A DNA stretch of 64,000 bases, from positions 62,001-126,000 of the forward strand of contig OU342639.1 of assembly GCA_910589415.1 (NCBI GenBank). The letters are read 5' to 3'. Below the pieces are notes generated by a model. That model was not told the origin of the DNA. It saw only the letters and a program-made list of their open reading frames with translations, and ran no database searches. Shown piece by piece: positions 47,479-56,341 of this stretch (positions are counted from its first letter, which is position 1; each line of letters starts with the position of its first letter). This stretch comes from Malachius bipustulatus (Eukaryota; Arthropoda; Insecta; Coleoptera; Melyridae). The position numbers and the translations under genes are program-made.

Positions 47479-48613
47479 TACTTTCTGCAGACAATCTCGG
47501 CGAATCGTCCTTTGCACACTGGTTCGCTTCGCTCCCCGCCCGTTTAGATCTTTCCATCTCTATCTCTCTATCACAGCTGCTCCACAGAATAGAATAATAA
47601 ATGCAACTCGTCTGTTTACGTATACTTCCGTTGTGCTTCCGTATTGTAAATAAAATAGTATATTCTATATCAAGGGCGGAAAGAAGTTCATTTCAGCGAG
47701 TATGAAGTTATCGGGCCGAGCGGAGCGGAGCGGAGCGAGGGTCGATTGAATACGAGCTGAAATGAACTTCTGATCCGGCCGAGATATAGACACTATTTTT
47801 TAGCGCATCGCGTAAGAACACTGAATACTTTGGCTTGTTAGCTTGTTGGCGAATATGTGGTGGCGTACAAATTAATTCACTGTCAGTGTAATTTTCCTGT
47901 CGAGCGTTAATTTTGTTTCTTTATTGACGAAACCTCAGAAACTAGTAACCCCCGTTAATCGTTATAATTAGATAGGTACCTATACCTGTTATTATATTTC
48001 CAGCTCGTTTAGACTTTATTGAAATATGCGCGTAGGTATAGTGGTCTCGGTTTAGTTGTCAGCGGTGTGCTTCAATTTCGCTCTCACCTGCCGCGTAATC
48101 ACTAACTGATAACACTATCAGTAGTTGCTATAGTAACTCCTAAATCTGTCCGCCCTAGGGCCAGAAAAAACGTTCGTTGCGGGCTGGAAAATTTTCTACG
48201 CTTGGAAGCGAGCTGCTGTTGCATGCAGGCTGCAATTTGCGTCATTCCGCCGGCTACTGAGCTACTGAAAAATCGTCTTTCAGAGGCGATGCGCTAAAAA
48301 TATTATTATGTACTAGGCCCGGCCGCGGCCGGCATTCTCGTTACAATTAATTATTATTTAGACGATAACGCTCGGTAAGTCAGGTCTTTGGTCAGGGTAG
48401 GTTTTTTTCATTTAAGGGACATTTAAAGGAAAAAAAACCTACCCTGGCCAAAGACTTGATTTAATGCAGCAAATATGTGTTTTAAAATATTATTTGTAAC
48501 GAGTTGCGTGCGGCAACACTGTGAGCGACGCGAGTGGAAAAAGTGGAATGGGCATGTGAGGGGTGTTTTGGAAGACTAAACAACAGGATAACCCATAACA
48601 AATACGTACTGCA
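47479..48613. other. Region with three inverted-repeat structures, no gene
   Basis: Around 47683-47775, AAGTTCATTTCAGC and GCTGAAATGAACTT face each other around a GAGCG-rich minisatellite. TTTTTAGCGCATCGC (about 47794) and GCGATGCGCTAAAAA (about 48285) are inverted about 0.5 kb apart. 48379-48408 and 48431-48460 form a 30-bp hairpin around a 22-nt loop (AGGTCTTTGGTCAGGGTAGG and complement, few mismatches). Confidence 0.6.
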
Positions 48614-49503
48614 ATGTTTAAAGTCAATAATGTTTTATTTTCAATTTGTTTTAGTGATTTAGTAGAGCAGCATATTTCTGTCGAAGCAGAACCTGATCAC
48701 GAAGAAGAATTGACGATCTTCATGTTTACTCATCAACAGACATCGCACTTGTTGAATGAACTGCACTCTGCGATGTCACATAATGAAGTCAATACTTGTT
48801 GTAACAGTATATATGAAAAAATGATACAGTGTGATGCTATAAATGTTTGCACAAACACATGCAACAGTAAAACCGAATGGAAACGGAAGAGGCAATTTAG
48901 AATAACCGCATCACGTGCAGATGCATTATTCACATTTTCAAAAGACGAGTGGAACAACAAACTGGAAAAATATTTCTGGCCAAAATCATGGTCTAATAAA
49001 TTTGTTAATCATGGCATCATGATGGAACCTGTCGCAAGGGACATATACAGGAAAAAATTTAATGTCATTGTTTATGAAAGGGGTCTAGTAATTGCCCAGC
49101 TAGATCCATGGTTAGCAGCCTCACCTGACGGTCTCGTTATGGACAATTGTGACACAGTTTCAAAACTGCTGGAAATAAAGTGTCCCTATAAAGGTTAGTA
49201 AAAATAATCACTGAAAAGTTTGAAAATATCTTACAATATTTTTTTTAAGGTAAACAAGTTGGAGCCAATGATATCCTACCATTTTGTGATTTCTTGACAA
49301 GCAAAGATGGGAATATTTGTTTAAAGAAGAAACATACATATTATAGTCAAATTATGATAAATTTATTAATTCATAACTTGGAATACTGCGATTTAATGGT
49401 ATTTTGCAGTGTTGACAACTCATTTATATTAGTGCCTGTTAAGTTCGACATAGAATTTACACGCACCTCAATATTGAAATTGAAAGACATTTATTTTTTT
49501 TAA
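48614..49503 (+). CDS. YqaJ-type PD-(D/E)XK nuclease of an ISL2EU/Harbinger-like element
   Basis: Exon 1 reaches 49193, a 56-nt GT...AG intron follows (49194-49249), and exon 2 ends at 49503. The nuclease core is visible: RQFRITASRADALF, GIMMEPVARDIY (the conserved E), LAASPDGLV with the catalytic Asp, and LLEIKCPYKG with E-x-K. Exon 2 has YYSQIMINLL and CDLMVFCSVD, the family's C-terminal block. An acceptor-like TTTTAG at about 48650 suggests the true protein has an upstream exon that I cannot find. No stop or frameshift is seen. In ISL2EU elements a YqaJ nuclease accompanies the DDE transposase, and the convergent neighbour fits this. Confidence 0.75.
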
Positions 49504-49543
49504 ATGTTACCTTTCTTATGCAACAAGTTTGGAAAAAATAAAT

Positions 49544-50416
49544 TCAAACATAATATTTAATTATTATTGTTTTATTATTGGATTTTGTAAATTTGTCAAT
49601 ACACAACACATCAACAGTAGGTATGTTATCTAAATGAGGAAACAAATCATAACTTATATGACTTAAAATGTTGTAAGTTTTAATTCTTTGAATTGCCCTT
49701 TCTACATGAATGCGGACGCTAGCCACATTGTAAGTCTCCATGACTTCTTCTCCTGTCAGCCTACCATCCCTTACAAAAGGTGGCATTACTACTGTAACAT
49801 TTTTTTGGCAGTGAATCTGTGGGAAACCTTTGTCAGCCAAAACTACATCTCCTTCTTCTAAAATATCTAAAATTCCACAGTTGTTGGTGATGTAAGTATC
49901 TGAAGATCGGCCACCATAACTCTTACTCAGAAATGAAACAAAACCACTTGGTGTAATCCCCACTAACACTTTTGCCGTAAAACCACCTTTGTACTGTGAA
50001 TATGAGTAAATACGATGTTCAACTGAATGTGGCTGATCTATTCTCATTTCTGTACAGTCGATTATAACTCGGCAGTTGGGGTAGTGTAGTTTAAAAGCAC
50101 GAGGCAATGTATATTGCACCATGTCTTTTGATGGCCAAAATACAAAATTTATTGTCTTCTGTACCAATTCCATTAACACTGAAATGAATGTTCTTGACAC
50201 AGTGCTACGGTGAATACCAAAAAATACACTCGGAGCACAGTATGTTACTCCAAATTTGATTTTCATAAAAAATAGTAACAGTTCATTTTCTGGCGACATT
50301 TTCCTATTTCCCCGTGTCGTTTCCCCGTTCCTATAAGCCCGTGTCGGGGTTGCTGGTCCCCCATCGGGAGCCTCCCCGGGTGGCGGATAGGGGAATGTCG
50401 TCCCTATAGATGACAC
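49544..50416 (-). CDS. DDE_Tnp_4 transposase (ISL2EU/PIF-Harbinger type), N-terminally truncated
   Basis: The family match begins near MSPENELLLFFMKIK (coding from about 50299); the 39 codons before it come from an unrelated GC-rich repeat. A helix-turn-helix-like segment (FGIHRSTVSRTF) is followed by the catalytic Asp in VIIDCTEMRIDQP, Asp in VVLADKGFP and Glu in HVERAIQRIK. SYSQYKGGFTAKVLVGITP and SKSYGGRSSD are also typical. About 100 N-terminal residues expected for the family are missing. It converges on the nuclease gene, with 40 bp between the stops. Confidence 0.8.
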   Translation of the reverse strand: MSSIGTTFPYPPPGEAPDGGPATPTRAYRNGETTRGNRKMSPENELLLFFMKIKFGVTYCAPSVFFGIHRSTVSRTFISVLMELVQKTINFVFWPSKDMVQYTLPRAFKLHYPNCRVIIDCTEMRIDQPHSVEHRIYSYSQYKGGFTAKVLVGITPSGFVSFLSKSYGGRSSDTYITNNCGILDILEEGDVVLADKGFPQIHCQKNVTVVMPPFVRDGRLTGEEVMETYNVASVRIHVERAIQRIKTYNILSHISYDLFPHLDNIPTVDVLCIDKFTKSNNKTIIIKYYV

Positions 50417-50723
50417 CGGGGAAATTAAATACCCCGGGGCTGACCAAAACTAGCAAACCAGATGGTAGAGGACATAGAACCCACACAGCCTCGCCCGGTG
50501 CGATACCATCTTTCTGGCTTAGGCGGCGTGAAGTTGCTTTAAAGAGCTAACGTTTCGTTGCTGTGCCAGAGATTCCGGTCCTTGGGGTAAGAAACAATTA
50601 ATATGCATGGATGGCGTTCCCGGGGTTAAAATTTTCCGGAGTTAAAACGACCCCCCATTCGGATCTCCGGGCGGGGGCTAATCCAGGGGCACATTCATGC
50701 AAGAGAAAGAATAATAATTATAT
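50300..50723 (+). repeat. GC-rich repeat truncating the transposase gene
   Basis: Sharply more GC-rich than its neighbours (runs such as CCTCCCCGGGTGGCGG and CCCCGGGGCTGACC). It replaces the N-terminal coding region of the transposase, so it is probably a later insertion, perhaps a LINE untranslated region or SINE. I cannot name it. Confidence 0.4.
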
Positions 50724-50868
50724 ATACAGGGTGTCCCGTATCGTTATGTTCAAATTTTGTGAGCATATAGTAGGCTTATTTCTAAGACTAAAAAACCTAA
50801 AAGTGGCAGGTCTATCTGCATTCGTTACGAAGTTACAGGCCCACCGAAAAACCGAGTCTCACAACATC
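50724..50868 (+). repeat. Fragment with a TACAGGGTGTCCC end
   Basis: Begins TACAGGGTGTCCCGTATCG, like the ends of the fold-back elements elsewhere in the window, but no inverted partner is present before the Penelope-like coding sequence starts at about 50869. Confidence 0.4.
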
Positions 50869-51389
50869 CACCGGAGCCTGGGGGCTATGTCTCAATCCCA
50901 TGGTTAAGGGAACTCACCCCTAAATTGAAAGGTGTCCTAAAAGAACACATTCAGGACGTGAATATTGCAGGAAGGAATGTAAATCTACTCAGTTGTCTTT
51001 TCTCCAAAGTCAAGGACAAGTTGCCTGCTCTAAAGACAAGAAATGTTGTGTACAAGATTCCTTGTCAGAATTGTGATCTAGTATATATCGGAGAGACAAA
51101 AAGACAGCTGGGTAATAGGATCATAGCACACAAGAGCGATTGCAGAAAAAATAAATTAAATTGTGCCCTAGCTCAACATGCCAGTGAAAACAAACACACC
51201 CCAAATTTTGGGGATGTCTCCATTCTGATAAATGAGTCTCATTACAAAAAACGTCTTATTCATGAAATGATTGAAGTCAGCAAGGAGACAAGAGCGATGA
51301 ATAAGTGCTCTGATGTAAGGGGACTGAGCTCAATTTATTCTTACTTAATTTCAAAATTTTGTACTAACAATAATACAGCGGAGACGTAA
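50869..51389 (+). pseudogene. Penelope-like element C-terminus: GIY-YIG endonuclease, 5'-truncated
   Basis: Begins within the RT-nuclease linker (GGYVSIPWLRELTPKLKG) and continues to a GIY-YIG domain: CxxC in KIPCQNC, VYIGETKRQLGNRIIAHK with the conserved Arg, and LIHEMIEV with the conserved Glu. It ends at TAA 51387-51389. The RT proper is missing, so it is a 5'-truncated copy. Its 3' part is interrupted by a LINE (51409-52433) and an LTR element (52794-60255) and seems to end at about 60530. Confidence 0.82.
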
Positions 51390-51391
51390 TT

Positions 51392-52345
51392 GTGGTTGCA
51401 TACAGGCAAAAAAAAACAAGAAGCAACAGAGAAAACAAGAAATTTACCCTGCAAATTCCTGAAAAGGAAAAGTGGGAAAAAAGGGAGGTAGCCTTCGAAC
51501 CAGGAGGACTAGTCTGTTTCACAGACGGCTCCAGGAACAAAAATGGCCACGTAGGAGCGGGGCTCTACCTGGCTGGACGGAAACTGGGAAGATCCTACCC
51601 TCTTGGGTCCACCGCAACCGTCTTCCAGGCGGAGATTTATGCTATCTTGCAAGCAGCTAGACTGGAGCAGATAATGGCGGCCGGGGAACGGACGATATAC
51701 ATATGCACGGATAGTCAGGCCGCCGCGAAAGCGCTGGACACACACGGAACCAGCTCCCCACTGGTCCAGGAGTGTGTCGAGGCGCTGAACAGACTGGCGG
51801 ACAGAAAATCGGTGCATATCGTGTGGGTTCCTGCACACTCAGGTGTACCAGGTAATGAGCTGGCAGATCAATACGCGAAGCTCGGGACCAGGGAAACCTT
51901 TTGTGGGCCGGAGCCCGTCCTGGGCCTGACCAAAAATCTTCTCAAAGAATCTATAAAAGAATGGACACGCAAGGGTTTAGAGAACCACTGGGAAACAGCA
52001 CCAGGCTGCAGACAGGCCAGGCTGTTTCTGGCTGGTCCGATCGGAAACGGATGGACCAGCATGTCCAGAATGAACCGGAGGGAACTCAGACTACTAGTCG
52101 GGGTTCTCACCGGTCACAGCAGCCTGAACAGACACCTGCAAGTGATGGGGGTCACTCGGGACCCGGTCTGCCCCAAATGCGGAATGGATGACGAGGACTC
52201 CCACCATTATGTGGGCGTATGCGAGGTATACAGTAACCTCAGGCTCAACATCTTTGGGTCTGAGGAGCTACAAGAGGAAGAAATGAAACTCCTCTCATAC
52301 AACAACCTTCTGGCCTTTATTAAAAGGTCGGGGAGGTTCGAGTAG
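51392..52345 (+). pseudogene. LINE ORF2 C-terminus with RNase H
   Basis: The first few codons come from the flanking Penelope-like sequence. RNase H motifs are complete: CFTDGSRNKNGHVGAGLYL (catalytic Asp), AEIYAILQAARLEQ (Glu), ICTDSQAAAKAL (Asp) and WVPAHSGVPGNELADQYAK (Asp). It is followed by a CPKCGMDDEDSHHYVGVC zinc motif as in I/Jockey-related LINEs. The reading frame is open throughout, so the truncation is recent. Less A+T-rich than its surroundings. Confidence 0.8.
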
Positions 52346-52433
52346 GAGTTTCACCATGGTTTGGGTAAGGCGAAAAGGGCCCTCGGTGGCCTAGTCGCTT
52401 GGGGTGTACCACCCCAACCCACCATACTACTAC
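51409..52433 (+). mobile_element. 5'-truncated LINE flanked by 12-bp direct repeats
   Basis: TGCATACAGGCA occurs at 51397-51408 and 52434-52445, immediately bracketing a LINE tail that ends in a TAC repeat. The bracketed sequence holds only the RNase H end of the LINE. The host sequence on both sides is the Penelope-like 3' region. Confidence 0.75.
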
Positions 52434-52793
52434 TGCATACAGGCAGACATGAAAAGATGCCCCAACCCAAGGGCTTCTGGCAGTGACAGTTCTAAACGAA
52501 AGACACATGACATCTATGTCACCAATCATCCAATAGACATAACAATCTACCTGTCGTATGTCTGCCAGCTGTCTTGTCACTTTTATTGATGTCACTCATC
52601 TCACCCTCTCTCTCTCAGGAAGAATAAAAATTTTTCTTGTAATCAGCAGTGGTCTCATATCAAATTTAAATTAGTTTCCTTATCAATAGAGCCATTTTGT
52701 TCTCCTTTCATCTAGTCAAATACATGTAGGAATAAGAGTGATTTCTTTTAATGTAAAAATTTTAACTTTGTGACTGTGAATTGTGTAATATGT
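52434..52793 (+). mobile_element. Penelope-like 3' region, between the two insertions
   Basis: Non-coding continuation of the Penelope-like fragment. It ends ...TAATATGT, whose last four bases ATGT are duplicated after the LTR element at 60256-60259. Confidence 0.55.
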
Positions 52794-53226
52794 TGTAATG
52801 AAGTCGTGTTACCCCGACTCCATCTATTTTATTTTTTTCCTATTTTTCTATTCTTTTCAATAAATAAAGATCATTCCAACGACATAGGTAGATAGGTAGG
52901 ACCACCCCGTTTAAGTTATTATTAATTCAGTTAAGTTTTTACGAATAGGACAGAAATAGGGTTTGGTAGGTAGGTACCTTGAATCAGCGAAGTACTAATA
53001 ATTTTCATGATTTCATTTAATTCCATTAATTTTTTTATGCACAGGCTGATTTTTAAAGTAACTAAATCGAGGCAGTTGGCTTCAAATTCAAGCAAGTTAT
53101 CGACCACTATCGCATTATAAAAACGCCGAAATGCACCGGGCCGCAGATAGCAGTTTAAATTAACCTTTCTTACAGGAGAAAATGTTCTCGAAAATTTCTA
53201 TCTCACCAGGAACCGATAGTGGTCGC

Positions 53227-53234
53227 TATATAAA
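53227..53234 (+). promoter_or_regulatory. TATA box in the 5' LTR
   Basis: TATATAAA followed by CCGGGGCC, the only good TATA box that I see upstream of gag within the LTR. The identical word in the 3' LTR lies at 58736. Transcription start is inferred to be about 25-30 bp downstream. Confidence 0.55.
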
Positions 53235-53538
53235 CCGGGGCCGTGATTTGAAAAATTAATTCCGAATTCTGATCTCCTACCGAGAAGAAGTGCGTTAAAT
53301 AGTCAGCCGCCTGAGTTTAGATACCTACCGGGAAGCCCGAGTGCAATAATTATAGTTATTTTGATTTGTACCCTTCGTTGTTAGTAGTGCACCTGCGTTA
53401 ATAGAAGATAGAGAGCCTAGACCAGTTGCCGAATAATAGTAAAAGGTAGGTGCTGTTGCAATTAACGTATTACTGCTGCGGTCAATATTTTTCTTCCCCT
53501 CACTCCCATCGCTCCGGCCCTCATCAAACCGCCTCCTC

Positions 53539-54052
53539 CTTCCGTTGTTGGTAACAAAGGCTTCGCTCCTAGTTCACGGTCCATCGCCTGGCATAGCAAG
53601 GGTGGATCAGTGCGCCGGGAGTGGTGTCTGGTGCCAGCGGAACAACGGGTTCCTCCGATAAACCCCTACCTTCTCCGTTGTGGGTAACAAAGGCCTCGCT
53701 CTTAGTTCACGGTCCATCGCCTGGCATAGCAAGGGTGGATCAGTGCGCCGGGAGTGGTGTCTGGTACCCGCGGAACAACGGGCTCCCTCAATAACCCCTT
53801 CACTTCTCCGTTGTGGGCAACAAAGGCTTCGCTCCTAGTTCACGGTCCATCGCCTGGCATAGCAAGGGTGGATCAGTGCATCGGGAGTGGTGTCTGGTAC
53901 CCGCGGAACAACGGGCTCCCTCAATAACCCCTTCATTTCCACGTTGTGAGCAACAAGGATTTCGCTCCTGGTTCACGGTCCATCGCCTGGCATCGCAAGG
54001 GTGGATCAGTGGGCTGGGGGTGGCGTCTGGTGCTCGCGTAGCAGCGTATCCC
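53539..54052 (+). repeat. 133-bp tandem repeat, four copies, in the 5' LTR
   Basis: The landmark AGTTCACGGTCCATCGCC (GGTTCACGG in the last copy) recurs at 53571, 53704, 53837 and 53970, exactly 133 bp apart. Each unit includes CATAGCAAGGGTGGATCAGT and GGTGTCTGGT. The open frames across it on both strands follow the repeat and are not genes. The 3' LTR carries the same array at about 59048-59561. Confidence 0.93.
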
Positions 54053-54750
54053 GCCAAAATTGTGCCGATTCCCCGCCGAATGCGTAGTCGAGATCATTGT
54101 GGCCGCACTCCTCACATAACCGCCGAGAACAGCCCGCCTAGTCATTTTCTTTTGTCTAAACCCATCCAGGCGGTTTTTAACCGCCCGTTCGTCATTCCGA
54201 CGTGTGTACCTACCTGCTTATTAGTCGCAACCACCCCTCACGTACCGCTGTGCCCCGTGACCGATTTGTTATTATTTATTCATTCATACCGATTCATTAT
54301 TATTGCTCATTGTGTACCTACTCCGATAAATTAATAATAAAAATTGTTAAGTTGAATTCTGTGGTGTTAATGTTCATCCGTTCTGCATTAATTAATTAAG
54401 TATCCTTTAAACCGACAATCACTCGCTACAGCTTGGCTCCTCGGAGGTGCCAATGCTTTCGGAAAGCGATTAAAGCCCGCTTTGCCGAACACAATTCTTT
54501 TAGGGTGGTAACCTCAACCGACCCCTGGCACTTTCCGTTTCTCCACAGAGCTACCCCTGGGACAAGGGTACTATAGCAGTACCATTGTAATTACGACTCA
54601 GGTGAGTGGGAAGATTTGGCGAGAACATCTTCCCAAGGGAGTAAACCCTCAGTAAAAATCTGGCGCCCGAGGAATCCGTCCGATCTCCAGGCGATTCCGG
54701 ACCAGCGAAACGCCACGGACGACTCTCAGGCGGAGTCGTAGTTACAAAAG

Positions 54751-54768
54751 TGGCGCCCGAGCAGGGAC
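54751..54768 (+). promoter_or_regulatory. Primer binding site, tRNA-Lys type
   Basis: TGGCGCCCGAGCAGGGAC, starting 4 nt after the 5' LTR. It is complementary to the 3' end of a lysine tRNA of the kind used by many retroelements, differing at one position from the well-known lysine site. Confidence 0.85.
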
Positions 54769-55376
54769 CTGATTGAAGTTCCATTCTTCCCGCTGTAGAT
54801 AGAAAATAATAGACATTCCCGAAAGAAGCACTCACGACCACCGTAGTACCCCGCAGCGTTGCCAAGAGTCGACAAAAATCCGTACCAGGACCGAAATCCG
54901 AAACCGACCCGACCGTAACCTAAAAGTGCGATTTTGAGGCACTTCCCGACGTCTGACGTCAAAAAGGACGAAATTTTTAAAAAGGCCGAAACCAAAGGGA
55001 AAGCATATCCGAGGAATCCGAACCATCGAAAATTTTGTGCGGTCATTTGGAGTTTTTGGCCTTTGGTTTGCTAGGTCAGATTTTCTTTCGCTATTGCGCC
55101 CAGAGGGACCCAGCCGACCGTTTGAACCCCGCAGAACTTCCAAGATTCCATTGCAAGAGTCGGCCAAAACCCCGCAGAAGTCGAACCGTTGGTCCGATCC
55201 GACTGGAATTTTTTGCTCTCCCCTAGGGACCTCACCGCCGACCTTTTCAGTGCAGTCAGCAACCTCCCCCCCCCGCATACACCACTGCGACTACATGGAC
55301 GTCCCTCCCCCCTGCCGCTACAACCGTTCAACCGACGCCTCAGACCGCACCGCCACCATGGCATCTACCAACGCCA

Positions 55377-56312
55377 ATGGCCCCGAACTATATACCGTAC
55401 GCCTTTCCCCCCCTCGTCCCGTCTAGACCGACCGAACCGATGGGACCGCCCGATGTATCAGCTTGGAATCTGCGGTACGACGGGCGAACCAGTGCAGTCG
55501 ATTTCCTGGAGCGTCTGGAGGAGCTCCGGGAGATATATGGAGTGAGCCAGGAAAGGATGCTCCGCGCCATGCCACTCCTACTGGAAGGAGAGTGCCTAGC
55601 ATGGTACCGCAATAATTCTGCCTACATGACAACGTGGCCCGACTTCCAGGCGGCGTTCAGAAAGTACTTCCTCCACGCTGATTACTTCTTCGACTTGGAG
55701 GCAGAGATCAGTCGGCGAGTACAGGCGCCAGACGAGGACGTGCTCCGGTATATCACCGCGATGCAGACGCTGTACAGGCGTCACGGCGCGATACCGCCGC
55801 ATCGACAGTTGGACTGGATGCAGAGAAACCTTCGACCCGAAATGAAACAAATGCTCTGGAGCCGCAGCTACGATGACGTAAACTCGTTGATGGCAGACGC
55901 CAAGGCAGCCCAGGATGTGCTGGCCGAACTCCGAACCGTCCGAAAATTTCCGGGACCCGAAGCAAGACCGCTCCGTCCGTCCACCATGCCTTCCGCACCC
56001 CCCAGTCCACTGCCGCCGAGAAGGACAGAATGGCAGTCACATCAACAACCGAGCCGAAGTGCGTCGCCACCCCGGAGGGCGAACGAAGCTGGCGATACCA
56101 TGACCGAACAGGCGGCGCCAAAAACAGTCAGGTTCTCTCCACCTGCACGAGACAACGCCCGAGCCGTCTGTTGGCGTTGTGAGGAGACGGGACACCTCCG
56201 CAGCCAGTGTTCCGGGCAGCCGAAACTCTTTTGCTCGTGTTGCGAGCGTCCGGGAGTAATGTCGCGAGACTGCGACTGTCAGCGTCCGGGAAACGAGACG
56301 CGGGGCGGGTAA
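55377..56312 (+). CDS. Gag of the non-autonomous LTR element
   Basis: 311 residues. The capsid-like core spans roughly 25-200 (AWNLRYDGRTSAVDFLERLEEL, LLEGECLAWYRN, WPDFQAAFRKYFL, LRPEMKQMLWSRSYDDVNSL), the Gag pattern of gypsy-like elements and their Arc-like relatives. A Pro/Arg-rich linker leads to a zinc knuckle CWRCEETGHLRSQC and a second Cys cluster CSCCERPGVMSRDCDC. Gag packages the element RNA. The start ATG 55377 is preceded by an out-of-frame ATG in strong context at 55358. The frame ends at TAA 56310, just after a -1 frameshift site. Confidence 0.85.
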   Translation: MAPNYIPYAFPPLVPSRPTEPMGPPDVSAWNLRYDGRTSAVDFLERLEELREIYGVSQERMLRAMPLLLEGECLAWYRNNSAYMTTWPDFQAAFRKYFLHADYFFDLEAEISRRVQAPDEDVLRYITAMQTLYRRHGAIPPHRQLDWMQRNLRPEMKQMLWSRSYDDVNSLMADAKAAQDVLAELRTVRKFPGPEARPLRPSTMPSAPPSPLPPRRTEWQSHQQPSRSASPPRRANEAGDTMTEQAAPKTVRFSPPARDNARAVCWRCEETGHLRSQCSGQPKLFCSCCERPGVMSRDCDCQRPGNETRGG

Positions 56313-56341
56313 AGACGCCGGAAAACCGGATACCCGCCCCG
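56288..56341 (+). promoter_or_regulatory. Putative programmed -1 ribosomal frameshift signal
   Basis: The heptamer GGGAAAC (56288-56294) is phased as G GGA AAC in the gag frame. After a 6-nt spacer, CGGGGCGGGTA (56301-56311) pairs perfectly with TACCCGCCCCG (56331-56341), enclosing a second small stem CCGG/CCGG. The gag stop lies within the 5' strand of the stem. Slipping one base back enters the protease frame directly at 56294. Confidence 0.8.

Larger units (their letters stand above)
52794..54746 (+). repeat. 5' LTR (1953 bp)
   Basis: Matches 58303-60255 at a constant offset of 5509. It contains a TATATAAA box at 53227, four 133-bp tandem repeats at about 53539-54052, AATAAA words near the left end (about 52860) and near 54330, and an 11-bp copy of the primer-site start (TGGCGCCCGAG) at 54661. 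Confidence 0.95.

Noticed and set aside
53813..54334. 173-codon frame in the 5' LTR, repeated at 59322-59843
   Set aside because: It reads through the 133-bp tandem repeats, whose length (133 = 3 x 44 + 1) rotates frames, and both strands are open. A repeat artefact, not a gene.
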